Source: Thermoplasmata archaeon
GTDB lineage: Archaea; Thermoplasmatota; Thermoplasmata; Lutacidiplasmatales; UBA184
NCBI GenBank assembly: GCA_022750115.1
Contig: JAKIWI010000006.1
Location: forward strand, 94,085-158,084
Direction of reading: 5' to 3'
Length of the DNA stretch: 64,000 nt
Shown here: positions 1 through 9,258 of the stretch, one piece after another
How the letters are laid out: every line of letters begins with the position of its first letter
Position numbering within the stretch: position 1 is the stretch's first letter
The notes under the pieces: model-generated
The model's input: only the letters and a program-made list of their open reading frames with translations
What the model was told of the DNA's origin: nothing
Database searches by the model: none
Position numbers and translations under genes: made by a program

Positions 1-942
1 GGCGCTCCCCAGATCGTCGGCTACGTCGACCCGTTCCTGTTCGGAGGCGCGGCCGTCTGGCTCTCCCCGTTCCCGGTGCTGCGCGCGGAGCTCGCCATCC
101 TCCTGGTCGCCGGCCTGCTCGTTCTCATCCTGCGTCCCGGATGGTTCCGTTCCTTCCCGCTGCTCCCGGCGCTCGCAATTGCCGGGGGAGCGTCCGCGCT
201 CGCCTGGTTCGCCCTCGAAGGGCTGGCGGCGGACCACGTCCGGGCGTTCGAGTTGCTCGCCCCGCTCACCAACGGCGACGAACTCGCCGAGCTCCTGTCG
301 ACGGTCTACGCCGTCGTCGCCACCGTGCCGATCCTCGCGTTGCTCAGCTCGCCCCGTCCCGCCTCCCCCGATCCTCCCCCCGAGCCCCGACGGACACGAC
401 GGTGGTCCCCTGCTCCGTCGGTCACGGTGGCGATCGCCATCGGACTTCTGCTGCTGGTGCCAGGAGTGGCCGTCACGGCGACGCAGCTCCCCACCTCCGA
501 ACATGCGGTCTACGAGTCGTTCGGCAACGTCAGCGCCTCCGACTTCGCGCTGCTCGACTGGGCGAAGACCCATCTTCCCGCGGGCGCGCGGGTCCTGGTC
601 GCGCCGGGAAGTGCCGCGGAGTTCCTCGTCGCCTACGCGCCCTCCATTCGGGTCCTGTATCCGATGGTCGAGGGGTTCGAGTACCCCAACACCACCTACC
701 GCGACCTGCTCGACGAATTGACCCACGGGACCCTGTCGCCGAACGGGTCGGCGGACCTCGCGATCCTCGACGTCGAGTACATCGTGGTGACCGGCGCGAA
801 CACCGTCCTCGCCAACCCGCTCTCCCCGGCCCCGCTGCTCGCCGACCCGAACGGCTTTCCGATCCTGTTCCAGTCGGAGGATGCGTTCGTCTTCGCCCGC
901 ACGGCGGCGGGCGATCCGCCGTTGCTGGCCGCGGTTACGTGA
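1..942 (+). CDS. C-terminal part of a multi-pass membrane protein (5' truncated by window edge)
   Basis: Frame 1 is open from base 1 to the stop at 942; hydrophobic segments (ILLVAGLLVLIL, LLALAIAGG, VAIAIGLLLLVPGV) followed by a soluble domain. Confidence 0.6.
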   Translation, partial: GAPQIVGYVDPFLFGGAAVWLSPFPVLRAELAILLVAGLLVLILRPGWFRSFPLLPALAIAGGASALAWFALEGLAADHVRAFELLAPLTNGDELAELLSTVYAVVATVPILALLSSPRPASPDPPPEPRRTRRWSPAPSVTVAIAIGLLLLVPGVAVTATQLPTSEHAVYESFGNVSASDFALLDWAKTHLPAGARVLVAPGSAAEFLVAYAPSIRVLYPMVEGFEYPNTTYRDLLDELTHGTLSPNGSADLAILDVEYIVVTGANTVLANPLSPAPLLADPNGFPILFQSEDAFVFARTAAGDPPLLAAVT

Positions 943-1834
943 ACTCGTCGAGCACGCTCTCGTGCCCCTTCATGCCGGCCGGTTGGTGCGAGAGCGGCCC
1001 CGCCTGCAGGACCTCTTCGAGGTCCTCGTACGTCGGCTTCTCGGTCTTGTAGAACAGACCGATCGGGACCTTCTCGCCCCACTCGAGGGAGCGCTGGAAC
1101 GCCTGCGGGAGGTCCGTGGGGTCGTGCCCTGCGCTGTCGAGCTTGTAGACGCGCTGGCGGAACCAGTCGAACGTGTTGATCTTGTTGTAGGTGACGCAGG
1201 GGCTGAGGGCGTCGACGAACGCGAACCCCTTGTGCTGGATGCCGCCCGCGATCAGGTCGGCCATGTGCTTCACGTCGCCGGAGAATCCCCGCGCGACGTA
1301 GGTCGCGCCGGCCGCGAGGGCGAGCGAGATCGGGTCGAGCGGGTTCTCGATCACCCCGCCGGGGGTCGACTTCGTCTTCTGGCCCATCATCGATGTCGGG
1401 GACGCCTGGCCGGTCGTGAGCCCGTAGACCTGGTTGTCCATCGTCACATACGTCATGTCGACGTTGCGGCGCATGGTGTGGATGAAGTGGCCCGCGCCGA
1501 TCCCGAACCCGTCGCCGTCTCCGCCCGTCGCGAGGACGGTGAGGTCGTGGTTCGACCATCGGACCCCCTCGGCGATCGGGAGCGAACGGCCGTGGATGCC
1601 GTGGAATCCGTAGGCCGAGAGGAAGTGCGGCAGGTTCGACGAACAGCCGATCCCCGAGACGATCACGACATTGTGGCTCGGGATCTTGAGGCGCTTCAAC
1701 GCCATCTCGACCGCGGCGACGACTCCGAAGTCGCCGCACCCGGGGCACCAGGTCGGCTTGGTATCGGACTTCCCGACGACGGGCAGCTGCATCCCGACCG
1801 CCGGGACGACCGACGGCGCACTAGTTCCGGCCAT
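935..1834 (-). CDS. korB: 2-oxoacid:ferredoxin oxidoreductase, beta subunit
   Basis: CPGCGDFG, GIGCSS, GDGDGFGIGAGH TPP-binding signatures; start trimmed to ATG at 1834, overlapping the end of the alpha-subunit gene. Confidence 0.93.
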   Translation of the reverse strand: MAGTSAPSVVPAVGMQLPVVGKSDTKPTWCPGCGDFGVVAAVEMALKRLKIPSHNVVIVSGIGCSSNLPHFLSAYGFHGIHGRSLPIAEGVRWSNHDLTVLATGGDGDGFGIGAGHFIHTMRRNVDMTYVTMDNQVYGLTTGQASPTSMMGQKTKSTPGGVIENPLDPISLALAAGATYVARGFSGDVKHMADLIAGGIQHKGFAFVDALSPCVTYNKINTFDWFRQRVYKLDSAGHDPTDLPQAFQRSLEWGEKVPIGLFYKTEKPTYEDLEEVLQAGPLSHQPAGMKGHESVLDEFT

Positions 1835-3575
1835 ACCCCAACACCTCGACGGCTTTCGCCATGATCTCGAACGGATAGAATGGCTCCCCATCGTACTTCA
1901 GGAGCCGCTGGGGGATCGCGCGCCCCGTCTCGGCGCGGATGAGCCGGCCGAGCTGGCCCGAGTAGTTCGCTTCGACGAGCAACGTCGACTTCGCGCGGCC
2001 GAGCGCCTCATCGACCGGCTTCGCGTGGAGCGGCCAGACGGTGCGAATGTTGAGCAGGTTCGTCGCCACGTTGCGGCGCGCGAGTCCGATCATCGCATCC
2101 CGAACCGGGCCGACGGTGGAACCCCAGGCGACGAAGGTGAGCGGCGCGTCGGCAGGGCCTTCGAGCGCGGGCGGGTCGGTCGCGCCCTCGAGCCCGGTGA
2201 GCTTGCCCATCCGCTTCTGCATCATCTTCGTCCGCTCGGCCACCCAGACGGGCAGGCCGGATTTCACGTCCGAGATGAGGTGCCCCTTTTCGTCGTGTTC
2301 GTCCGAGCCGGCGATCCAGTTGAGGCCCGGCTGGCCGGGGAGCGAGCGCGGCGAGACGCCCGAGGGGGTGTACTGGTAGCGCTTGTACTCGTGGCCGTTC
2401 GAGGGCACCGAGTACAGCGAGGGGATGTCGACATTGAGGTCGATCTCGGAGCGGTCGACCGTCATGTAGTTCTCCGAGAGGTGGAGGTCGCTCGCGAGGA
2501 GGATCGGCGTCTGCCAGTCCTCGGCGAGCTGGAAGGCGCGGATCGTGGCCTTGTACGCCTCGGCCGCGTTGGCCGGGGCGAGGATCGCCCGAGGGAACTC
2601 ACCCTGCCCGGCGCCGAGCATCAGGTTGAGGTCGCCCTGCTCGGTCTTCGTCGGGAGTCCGGTCGACGGCCCCGAGCGCTGCGACTCGACGACGACCAAG
2701 GGGATCTCGGTCATGCCGGCCATGCCGAGCGCCTCGACCATGAGCGAGAATCCGCCGCCGCTCGTCGCGGTCATCGACCGGACGCCGCCGTACGACGCGC
2801 CGATCGCCATGTTGATCGCGGCGAGCTCGTCTTCGGCCTGCTTCACCACGACGCCGAGCTCGACCGAGTGCGCGGCGAGCCAGTGCATGATCGTCGAGGC
2901 GGGGGTCATCGGATACTGGGCGAGGAACTTGCAACCGGCGGCCGCGGCGCCGAGGGCGATCGCGGCGTTCCCGGTCATGAGGAGCTTCGGCTCGCCCGCC
3001 TTGGCGATCGCCCGGTCGTGCGCGCCCGTTTTGGATTGGGCGTGCGCGTAGCCGTCGGCCGCCGCCCCGAGGTTCCAGTCGGCGATGTCCCCCTTCTTCT
3101 TGCCGAACGAGTCGGCGAGGGTGCCTTGGAGGATCTCGAGGGGAATCCCCGCGAGGAAGGCGCTCGCCCCCAGGCCCGCGGCGTTCTGGAGGATCGACTG
3201 GCTGGTGTATTTTCGCGCGATCTCGAGCGTCGGTACCGGGAGCGCCTTCACTCCTGCGGGCAGCGAGTCGGCGGCGACCGGGAACTTCTCCGGGTCGAAC
3301 ACCACGACGCCTCCCTTCGAGAGGCTGGGAGCGTGGATGTCGACGGTGTCCTTGTTCAGCGCGAACAGCACGTCGCAGCCGTCACCCTGAGAGTGAACTC
3401 GCTCGGTCGAGGCGCGCGCCTGGAACCAGACGTGACCGCCGCGGATGACGGACTGGTAGGCGTTGAGCCCGAACAGGTTCAGCCCCATCCGGGAGAACGA
3501 CTTCGACAGAACCTCGCCGACGGAGGCGATCCCGTCGCCGGCCGCGCCCCCGGCGCGGACCGAAATCTCGCCCAT
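1821..3575 (-). CDS. korA: 2-oxoacid:ferredoxin oxidoreductase, gamma-alpha fused subunit
   Basis: 584 aa; gamma domain GAAGDGIASVGE followed by alpha domain (GNAAIALGAAAAGCKFLAQYPMTPAS, TATSGGGFSLM). Confidence 0.93.
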   Translation of the reverse strand: MGEISVRAGGAAGDGIASVGEVLSKSFSRMGLNLFGLNAYQSVIRGGHVWFQARASTERVHSQGDGCDVLFALNKDTVDIHAPSLSKGGVVVFDPEKFPVAADSLPAGVKALPVPTLEIARKYTSQSILQNAAGLGASAFLAGIPLEILQGTLADSFGKKKGDIADWNLGAAADGYAHAQSKTGAHDRAIAKAGEPKLLMTGNAAIALGAAAAGCKFLAQYPMTPASTIMHWLAAHSVELGVVVKQAEDELAAINMAIGASYGGVRSMTATSGGGFSLMVEALGMAGMTEIPLVVVESQRSGPSTGLPTKTEQGDLNLMLGAGQGEFPRAILAPANAAEAYKATIRAFQLAEDWQTPILLASDLHLSENYMTVDRSEIDLNVDIPSLYSVPSNGHEYKRYQYTPSGVSPRSLPGQPGLNWIAGSDEHDEKGHLISDVKSGLPVWVAERTKMMQKRMGKLTGLEGATDPPALEGPADAPLTFVAWGSTVGPVRDAMIGLARRNVATNLLNIRTVWPLHAKPVDEALGRAKSTLLVEANYSGQLGRLIRAETGRAIPQRLLKYDGEPFYPFEIMAKAVEVLGYGRN

Positions 3576-3597
3576 CGACGCGCTTCGAGCGGGAGTG

Positions 3598-3606
3598 CAT
3601 ATTAAT
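3598..3606 (-). promoter_or_regulatory. TATA-like box of korAB (leaderless spacing)
   Basis: TTAATATG on the minus strand about 25 nt upstream of the korA ATG (3575). Confidence 0.5.
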
Positions 3607-3699
3607 GGGTTGCCGGGCCCGGACCGACAGGGGACCGCCGGCGTGTCGCTGGGGCGCGGCGGCGAAAGAGGTTAGGCACGCTCAACCCTCCCACGTGTC

Positions 3700-3957
3700 G
3701 TGGTCGGCACGGTCGTGGTCCGCCTCTACGCCACGGCCCGGGAGGCCGTGGGAAACGCCCGACTCGAACGACCGGCTGGGCCGCACGGCGTCTCCGTCGG
3801 GGGTCTGCTCGATGCGTTGTCCCACGACTACCCGGCCCTCGCCCCGATCCTCCGACACGCGCGCTTCGCCCGGAACGGGAGCTACCTGCGCGGCCGCTCC
3901 GGGCGACTTCGTCCGGGCGACGAGCTCGCGATCCACCCGCCCTATAGTGGTGGATAG
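3700..3957 (+). CDS. moaD: MoaD/ThiS-family ubiquitin-like sulfur carrier
   Basis: 85 aa ending in ...PPYSGG; VVRLYATAREAVG N-terminus; directly followed by MoaE. Confidence 0.85.
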   Translation: MVGTVVVRLYATAREAVGNARLERPAGPHGVSVGGLLDALSHDYPALAPILRHARFARNGSYLRGRSGRLRPGDELAIHPPYSGG

Positions 3958-3959
3958 TC

Positions 3960-4433
3960 GTGTCCGTCCGGATCTCCCCGCGCCCGCTCGATCTGGACCA
4001 GGCGACCCGAGAGCTCGGCCGGCGCGATGCGGGCGCGGTCGTGGTGTTCGCCGGAATCGTGCGTCCCGACTCGACGCCAGCCGGGAAGGTTCGTGCGTTG
4101 TTCTACGAAGCGGACTCGGTGATGGTCCGCAAGTCCCTCGCGCGCATCGCCCGCGAGACCCTCGCTCGCCCCGGTGTGCAGCGCGTCGTCCTTTGGCACC
4201 GAACCGGCCTGCTCGCGGTCGGCGAAGTGTCGGTCGTCGTGGGAGCCGCGGCGGGCCACCGCGCCCAGGCCTTCTCCGCCGCCCGACGGCTGATCGAGGC
4301 GGTCAAGCGCGACGCGCCGATCTGGAAGACGGATCGACTTTGGTCCCCGCCTCCACGGCGGCGACCCCCATCCCCTCCGCGGGGCTCCCGGAGTACCGGT
4401 CGTGCTCGGAGAACCGGGGCAGCTCGACGCTAG
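3960..4433 (+). CDS. moaE: Molybdopterin synthase catalytic subunit MoaE
   Basis: GAVVVFAGIVR, LFYEADSVMVRKSL, HRTGLLAVGEVSVVVG, VKRDAPIWK motifs. Confidence 0.9.
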   Translation: MSVRISPRPLDLDQATRELGRRDAGAVVVFAGIVRPDSTPAGKVRALFYEADSVMVRKSLARIARETLARPGVQRVVLWHRTGLLAVGEVSVVVGAAAGHRAQAFSAARRLIEAVKRDAPIWKTDRLWSPPPRRRPPSPPRGSRSTGRARRTGAARR

Positions 4434-4496
4434 GCCGACGAAGCCGGCTCGAACACCGACCGCGTCGGTTCGCTCGTCGGCACCCTCGGTCGTCCG

Positions 4497-4503
4497 TTAT
4501 ATA
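4497..4503 (+). promoter_or_regulatory. TATA-like box for the Mrp-family gene
   Basis: TTATATA about 25 nt before ATG 4525. Confidence 0.55.
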
Positions 4504-4524
4504 CCGTGGGCCGGCTCCGTGACG

Positions 4525-5400
4525 ATGGCCGGACCGAGCACGAGCCCCCCCGGTCCGCAGCCGACCTCCCAGCCGCCCGGGGGACCCGCCACCCGCGGGC
4601 GTCCCGGCGGAGTGCTTCAGAAGATGGGCAAGGGCCAGATCGCCCATGTGGTGGCGGTCGGATCCGGCAAGGGCGGCGTGGGAAAGTCCGCCACGACGGC
4701 GTTGCTCGCCGCCGAGCTGCGTCGGCGAGGTCTATCGGTCGGCCTGCTCGACGCCGATGTGACGGGCCCGTCCGTCCCGAAGCTGTTCGGCCTGGCGGGG
4801 CCGCTCCTCGACAAGGGGGAAGGCATCGAGCCGAAGTCGACGCCGAGCGGCATCCCGGTGGTCTCCTCCCAGTTCCTGGTGGAGGACGAGCAGGCGCCGG
4901 TGATCTGGCGCGGTCCGCTGGTGACCCGCCTCATCATGCAGTTCTTCGGGGGCGTCAACTGGAACAAGCTCGACTACCTGTTGATCGACATGCCGCCCGG
5001 GACGAGCGACGTCCCGCTCACCGTGTTCCAGACCATCCCGATCGATGGGATGGTGTTCGTGTTCACGCCGCAGGAGCTCGCCGGAATGATCGTCAAAAAG
5101 GCGATGAACATGGCCCGCGACCTCCACGTCCCGCTCCTCGGCGCGGTGGAGAACATGAGCTTCCTCAACTGCCCGCACTGCGGCGAGCGGATCCTCCCGT
5201 TCGGTGAGAGCGGCGTCGACGCCATCGCCCGTGAGTATGGCGTGCCCGTACTCGGCAAGCTGCCCCTCGACCCCGCGCTCTCGGCCGCCGCCGACCACGG
5301 AACGATTGGCGACTACCAGTCGGACGCCGTCCGGGCTCTCGGCGAAGCGTTCCTCGCCGCCGTCGCCGCGCAAACGTCGAGCGCGGTCACGACCCTGTAG
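4525..5400 (+). CDS. mrp: Mrp/NBP35 (ApbC) family P-loop Fe-S cluster carrier ATPase
   Basis: GSGKGGVGKSATTALLA Walker A, DMPPGTSD, MSFLNCPHCGER (CxxC). Confidence 0.93.
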   Translation: MAGPSTSPPGPQPTSQPPGGPATRGRPGGVLQKMGKGQIAHVVAVGSGKGGVGKSATTALLAAELRRRGLSVGLLDADVTGPSVPKLFGLAGPLLDKGEGIEPKSTPSGIPVVSSQFLVEDEQAPVIWRGPLVTRLIMQFFGGVNWNKLDYLLIDMPPGTSDVPLTVFQTIPIDGMVFVFTPQELAGMIVKKAMNMARDLHVPLLGAVENMSFLNCPHCGERILPFGESGVDAIAREYGVPVLGKLPLDPALSAAADHGTIGDYQSDAVRALGEAFLAAVAAQTSSAVTTL

Positions 5401-6130
5401 GTTCGCGAAGGGCGCCGAACGCCACCGTCTCGCACGGGACCCCGCGCCCTCGGAGAGCCGCGGCGAGCCCGGCGACGTGCGCGTCCCCCACGACGGCGGC
5501 CACCCGGCCGTAGCCGTTGCGTCGGGCGTCCACAAGTCGCCCCGCCATGTGCTCGTTCCGCTCGTCCAGAAGGACGCGGGCGACCGAGGGGTACGCCTGG
5601 CGGAGCTGGTCGACGTAGTCCTGGGGCGAGTCGACGTACTTGTCGATCTCGTGCCGCACGAGTCGGGACGGGAGGAACAGGCCGACGATGCTCCCCACGA
5701 GGAGGCCGATCCGCTCCTTGGGCGACAGGGAGGCGATCAGCCGACCGACCGTCTGGCGGATCGGGTCGTCGATGAGGAGCAACGGGATTCCCCGCTCCCT
5801 CGCGACGGTGGCCGCGCTGCGCATCTCCGCACCCGCGAACCCCGCGCCGAGGTCGCCCCCGAGGCGCCGTTGGACGACGCTCCAGAGGCGCAGGAACAGC
5901 GGTGCGTCCCCCCCGCGCCCGGACACCGGCGTTTCCGCGAGCAGCGAGCGGGCCCGCTCCTCGTCGAGCTCGACCGCGATGGCGTCGAGCGGCCGGTCCT
6001 TCAGGGTCCGCCGGATCGCGGCGTCGAGGTCCACGACGTGGGCGGCGCCCACGAGCAGGACCGGCGCCTCGAGCGTGCTACTGAACACATCGAGGGGACC
6101 CCGGTCGGCCAGATGGGGGTTGCGCCCCAC
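5387..6130 (-). CDS. TraB/GumN (PrgY)-family protein
   Basis: LLVGAAHVV...AVELDEER...DAHVAGLAAAL pattern typical of the TraB family; convergent 14-nt overlap with the mrp 3' end. Confidence 0.7.
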   Translation of the reverse strand: MGRNPHLADRGPLDVFSSTLEAPVLLVGAAHVVDLDAAIRRTLKDRPLDAIAVELDEERARSLLAETPVSGRGGDAPLFLRLWSVVQRRLGGDLGAGFAGAEMRSAATVARERGIPLLLIDDPIRQTVGRLIASLSPKERIGLLVGSIVGLFLPSRLVRHEIDKYVDSPQDYVDQLRQAYPSVARVLLDERNEHMAGRLVDARRNGYGRVAAVVGDAHVAGLAAALRGRGVPCETVAFGALREPTGS

Positions 6131-6236
6131 CGCGAGGCATTTGGACTGGGACGGCTACGTCGTCGCCGTGCTGACCCCGTTTCCACCGCCGCAGGACCCG
6201 AAACCGCCCCGGGGCCGAACCCGTCACCCATTCTTC

Positions 6237-7250
6237 ATGCACGAAATGATCCGGCGCCAGCACGTCGCCGTGAAGGCGACGCTCGCGGCGGCTGGAGAGT
6301 TCCACACCCAACTCCCAGTTCGCGACCCCAAGGCTCGCCTGCTGACCCTGGGGATCGGGACATCGTATCACGCGGCCCTCGCCGTCGCCTTCGCGGCACG
6401 CGAGGCATCGCCCGGCCGAGTGGTGGAAGCCCGGCCCGCGTTCGAGTTCTTGGACACGCCGGCCGAGATGGGGTCCGACGTCGCGATGGTGTTCTCCGAA
6501 TCCGCCGAGACCCACGTGACCGTCCGGGCGATGGAGCTCCTGCGGAGCCGGAAGGTCCCGACGTTGCTCGTCACCGCGGCCCCCCAGGGGGAGGGGCGCG
6601 CCGTCGCCACCGAGGTATTCGAGACGAAGCATGCGCAAGAGTCGTCCTGGACCCACACGGTCAGCTACTCGGCGGCGATCGCTGCCGGCTGGGCGCTCGT
6701 CCAGCCGCGGCCGGACCCGGTGGCGGACGCGACGGTGGTCCAAGCGGTCGAGGACGCGCTCGCGCTCGAGCCGCGGGTGATGGAGACCGTGGAAGCGCTC
6801 GGGGACCGCGACCGGTTCCTCATCGTCGGTTCGGGCAGCGCGGCGGCCAGCGCGCGGGAAGCAGCCCTCAAGATCCGAGAAGCCACGCGCCGCTTTGCGG
6901 CGGCCGTCGGCGTCGAGGAGCTGCTCCATGGTGTGCTCCCCTCGGTCAACGAGCGCACGGCCGTGCTCGCGATCACCGGGACCTCGCTCGAACGACGGCG
7001 CGCGGACGAGGGCCTCGCGGCGGTCCGCCACCTGGACGGGTTCACCTGGCTTGTCGATACCTCCGCCGGTCCGAGCATCGAATCCGGCCTCTCGCTGCCT
7101 CCCGTCCCGCCGGGCATCGCTCCCGTCGTGCAGGCGATCCCCTTGCAGTCGCTCGCGTACTGGATGGCCGTTCAGGACGGGCTGAACCCGGACATCATGG
7201 GGCTCGACGACCCGAAGGTCCTCGCCGCGCGGCGCAGCTTCGGGATCTGA
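6237..7250 (+). CDS. SIS-domain protein (GlmS isomerase-domain-like aldose/ketose sugar isomerase)
   Basis: LTLGIGTSYHAAL, FSESAETHVTVRAMELLR, LIVGSGSAAASAREAALKIREATR; start trimmed to ATG 6237 (upstream part of ORF 5640-7250 is antisense to the TraB gene). Confidence 0.8.
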   Translation: MHEMIRRQHVAVKATLAAAGEFHTQLPVRDPKARLLTLGIGTSYHAALAVAFAAREASPGRVVEARPAFEFLDTPAEMGSDVAMVFSESAETHVTVRAMELLRSRKVPTLLVTAAPQGEGRAVATEVFETKHAQESSWTHTVSYSAAIAAGWALVQPRPDPVADATVVQAVEDALALEPRVMETVEALGDRDRFLIVGSGSAAASAREAALKIREATRRFAAAVGVEELLHGVLPSVNERTAVLAITGTSLERRRADEGLAAVRHLDGFTWLVDTSAGPSIESGLSLPPVPPGIAPVVQAIPLQSLAYWMAVQDGLNPDIMGLDDPKVLAARRSFGI

Positions 7251-7324
7251 AACCTCCCCCAGCGGCGACCGCGGCGCCCGAGGACCGCGCCAAACCCAAA
7301 TACGGGAGGTCGGTCGCGCGCGCG

Positions 7325-7624
7325 ATGGCCCTCACGATCTTTGAAGTCCCGAGCACCCGCCGCACCGAGCTCGATGCGGCGCTCCGTGACGACATCGTTT
7401 CGCGGCAGAGCCAGAAGATCCGCGACGCGCCCTCCGCGGGCGGCCCCGCGGGGCAGCTCTACGTCGTCGTGAGCGGCGCGCCCGAGGCGGTCGCGCGGGC
7501 GGATGGGCTTCTGACCCCGCTGGGTCGCAAGCTCCCTCCCGCGGAGGCCGACAGCCTGCAGAAGAAGTTCCAGGACGAGGACGACGCAGCGTCCGCGGGC
7601 ATGGGCCTCTTCTTCACCGAGTAG
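7325..7624 (+). CDS. Conserved small protein, 99 aa, function unknown
   Basis: Internal ATG 7325 of a longer spurious ORF; TATA-like AAATAC about 25 nt upstream; fits between flanking genes. Confidence 0.6.
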   Translation: MALTIFEVPSTRRTELDAALRDDIVSRQSQKIRDAPSAGGPAGQLYVVVSGAPEAVARADGLLTPLGRKLPPAEADSLQKKFQDEDDAASAGMGLFFTE

Positions 7625-7629
7625 CGGGC

Positions 7630-8424
7630 CTACTCTCGCTCTTCGGGGCTGTGCGACGGCTCGAGGTCGTCGCCGCCCGAGAAGCTCTGCTGGAACTGCC
7701 GGTACAGGTTCTCGAGGCCGACCCCGCTCCGCGCGGAAGTCGGGATCAGCGTGGCGAGCGGGGCCAGGGCCTCCATCGCGCGGAACAGCTCGGTCGAGAG
7801 CGCGAGGTCCGGCGTCGCGACGTCGCGGGTGACCGCGTCGTAGAGGCGGCCCGGCTCGTCCGACCAGCCGAGGATCTCCTCGAGCCGTTCGGGCACGACG
7901 AGGTCCGTCTTGGTGAGGACGTTCACGGTCGGGAGTCGGAACCGGAACTCGACCGTCGCGGAGAGAAGGAGGAGCGAGACGAAGCCGTTGGGAGTCTTCG
8001 CGAGCGCCGGGTCGAACAGGAACGTGATCAAGGAACGCTCGCCGCTCAGCGCATCGACGATGGCGCGCGATGCCTCTCGGAAGGCGAACAGCTCGATCTG
8101 CCCCGGGGTGTCCACGAGCAGGTAGTCGGAGCGGAACTCCGAGAGCGCTTGTTTCACGTCGAACACTTTGAGCGCGATCATGTCGGCGGCGGCGACCTGC
8201 GCGCCGTTCGGGCCGAGCTCGTGCTCCTCCATGACCTCGGACAGCCGCACCCACTCGCGGATGTCGACGTCGGGCGCGAGGTCGGGACTCTCATTCCCCG
8301 GGTCGAGGTTGAGGACCGTCGCGTCGTAGCCGGAGGTCTTCAGGTAGTTGCGGAACGCCGTGACGAGGTTCGTCTTGCCGGCACCGGCGGTCCCGGTGAA
8401 GTAGACCGTCTGGGGCTCGTCCAT
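7630..8424 (-). CDS. GPN-loop GTPase (XAB1/GPN family)
   Basis: FTGTAGAGKTNLVTAF P-loop, NLDPGNE, DTPGQIELF, NVLTKTDLV. Confidence 0.92.
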   Translation of the reverse strand: MDEPQTVYFTGTAGAGKTNLVTAFRNYLKTSGYDATVLNLDPGNESPDLAPDVDIREWVRLSEVMEEHELGPNGAQVAAADMIALKVFDVKQALSEFRSDYLLVDTPGQIELFAFREASRAIVDALSGERSLITFLFDPALAKTPNGFVSLLLLSATVEFRFRLPTVNVLTKTDLVVPERLEEILGWSDEPGRLYDAVTRDVATPDLALSTELFRAMEALAPLATLIPTSARSGVGLENLYRQFQQSFSGGDDLEPSHSPEERE

Positions 8425-8724
8425 CTAGTGCGTCGCCCCCGCCGCCCGCCTCCGCGTCAGCTCGGCGCCGAGCCGCCGCAAAAACTCGGCCTTGGAGACG
8501 CCCGGCTGCTTCACGACCTTGAGGCGGCCCGCGTAGGTCGAAACCTCGCGGGGGTACTGCTTGTCCGGCTCCGCGGTCGCGACGAAGCCGAGCTTCGTCG
8601 CCGCCTCGGCAATCTCGGAGAGGGTCGCGTCCGCGACGGCGATCCGGTTGGGGACGCGTCGACCCAAGGCGCGCGTCACGCCCTGCTTCACGTAGGTGGG
8701 GTAGACGAAGAAATGGTCGGGCAT
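8425..8724 (-). CDS. srp19: Signal recognition particle subunit SRP19
   Basis: FFVYPTYVKQGVTRALGRRVPN...GFVATAEPDKQYPRE...GRLKVVKQ; start trimmed to ATG 8724. Confidence 0.87.
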   Translation of the reverse strand: MPDHFFVYPTYVKQGVTRALGRRVPNRIAVADATLSEIAEAATKLGFVATAEPDKQYPREVSTYAGRLKVVKQPGVSKAEFLRRLGAELTRRRAAGATH

Positions 8725-8743
8725 CCCCGTCTCAGGGTGGGGT

Positions 8744-9142
8744 TCACTTCGCGCGGGCGGGCTCAGCAATCCGCACGGCGTTCACGACGCCGTCCTGGCC
8801 GGGTCGAGAACGGACGCGGACGAGTCCGAGCTCCGTCTCGAGGATGGCGCCCTTCGTGAGGATGTTGCGTTGGACGTAGTTCGGGTTCGCGGGGTTCTCC
8901 CGGACGGTCACGATCTTCACGACCTGCGACTTCTTCGTCGCGGGGTCGAATACGTTCGCCGTGTTGACCGTGAGGATTCGCATCTTCACGTTGGCGCCGC
9001 GCACGCGGTACTTCTTGACCGTGCCCGGGCCGATCGTCGCGTGCTGAAGCTCGCGCGCGATCTCAAAGCGCCGCTTCTTGCGGATCGGACGCAGGCGACC
9101 GCCCGTCCGTTTCCGTCGCGAGCGACCCTGCCAAATCCCCAT
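8744..9142 (-). CDS. rps8e: 30S ribosomal protein S8e
   Basis: MGIWQGRSRRKRTGGRLRPIRKKRRFE... ...NPANPNYVQRNILTKGAI; start trimmed to ATG 9142. Confidence 0.95.
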   Translation of the reverse strand: MGIWQGRSRRKRTGGRLRPIRKKRRFEIARELQHATIGPGTVKKYRVRGANVKMRILTVNTANVFDPATKKSQVVKIVTVRENPANPNYVQRNILTKGAILETELGLVRVRSRPGQDGVVNAVRIAEPARAK

Positions 9143-9258
9143 AGGTTCCCGTGGGAGGGCGCACCGAGCGGGGTGCGGTATTTGACGTTTCGTCCGAGGA
9201 CACGTCGGCGTTCGGCCGACGTCGACGCGCGGGAGCCCGAACCGAAGCGAGGGGCCCG

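Noticed and set aside
1671-3605. 644-aa plus-strand ORF
   Set aside because: Antisense shadow of korA; low-complexity Arg/Val/Asp/Gly composition.
5204-7624. 806-aa ORF
   Set aside because: Mostly antisense to TraB and out-of-frame with the SIS gene; only the last about 99 aa (from ATG 7325) looks real.
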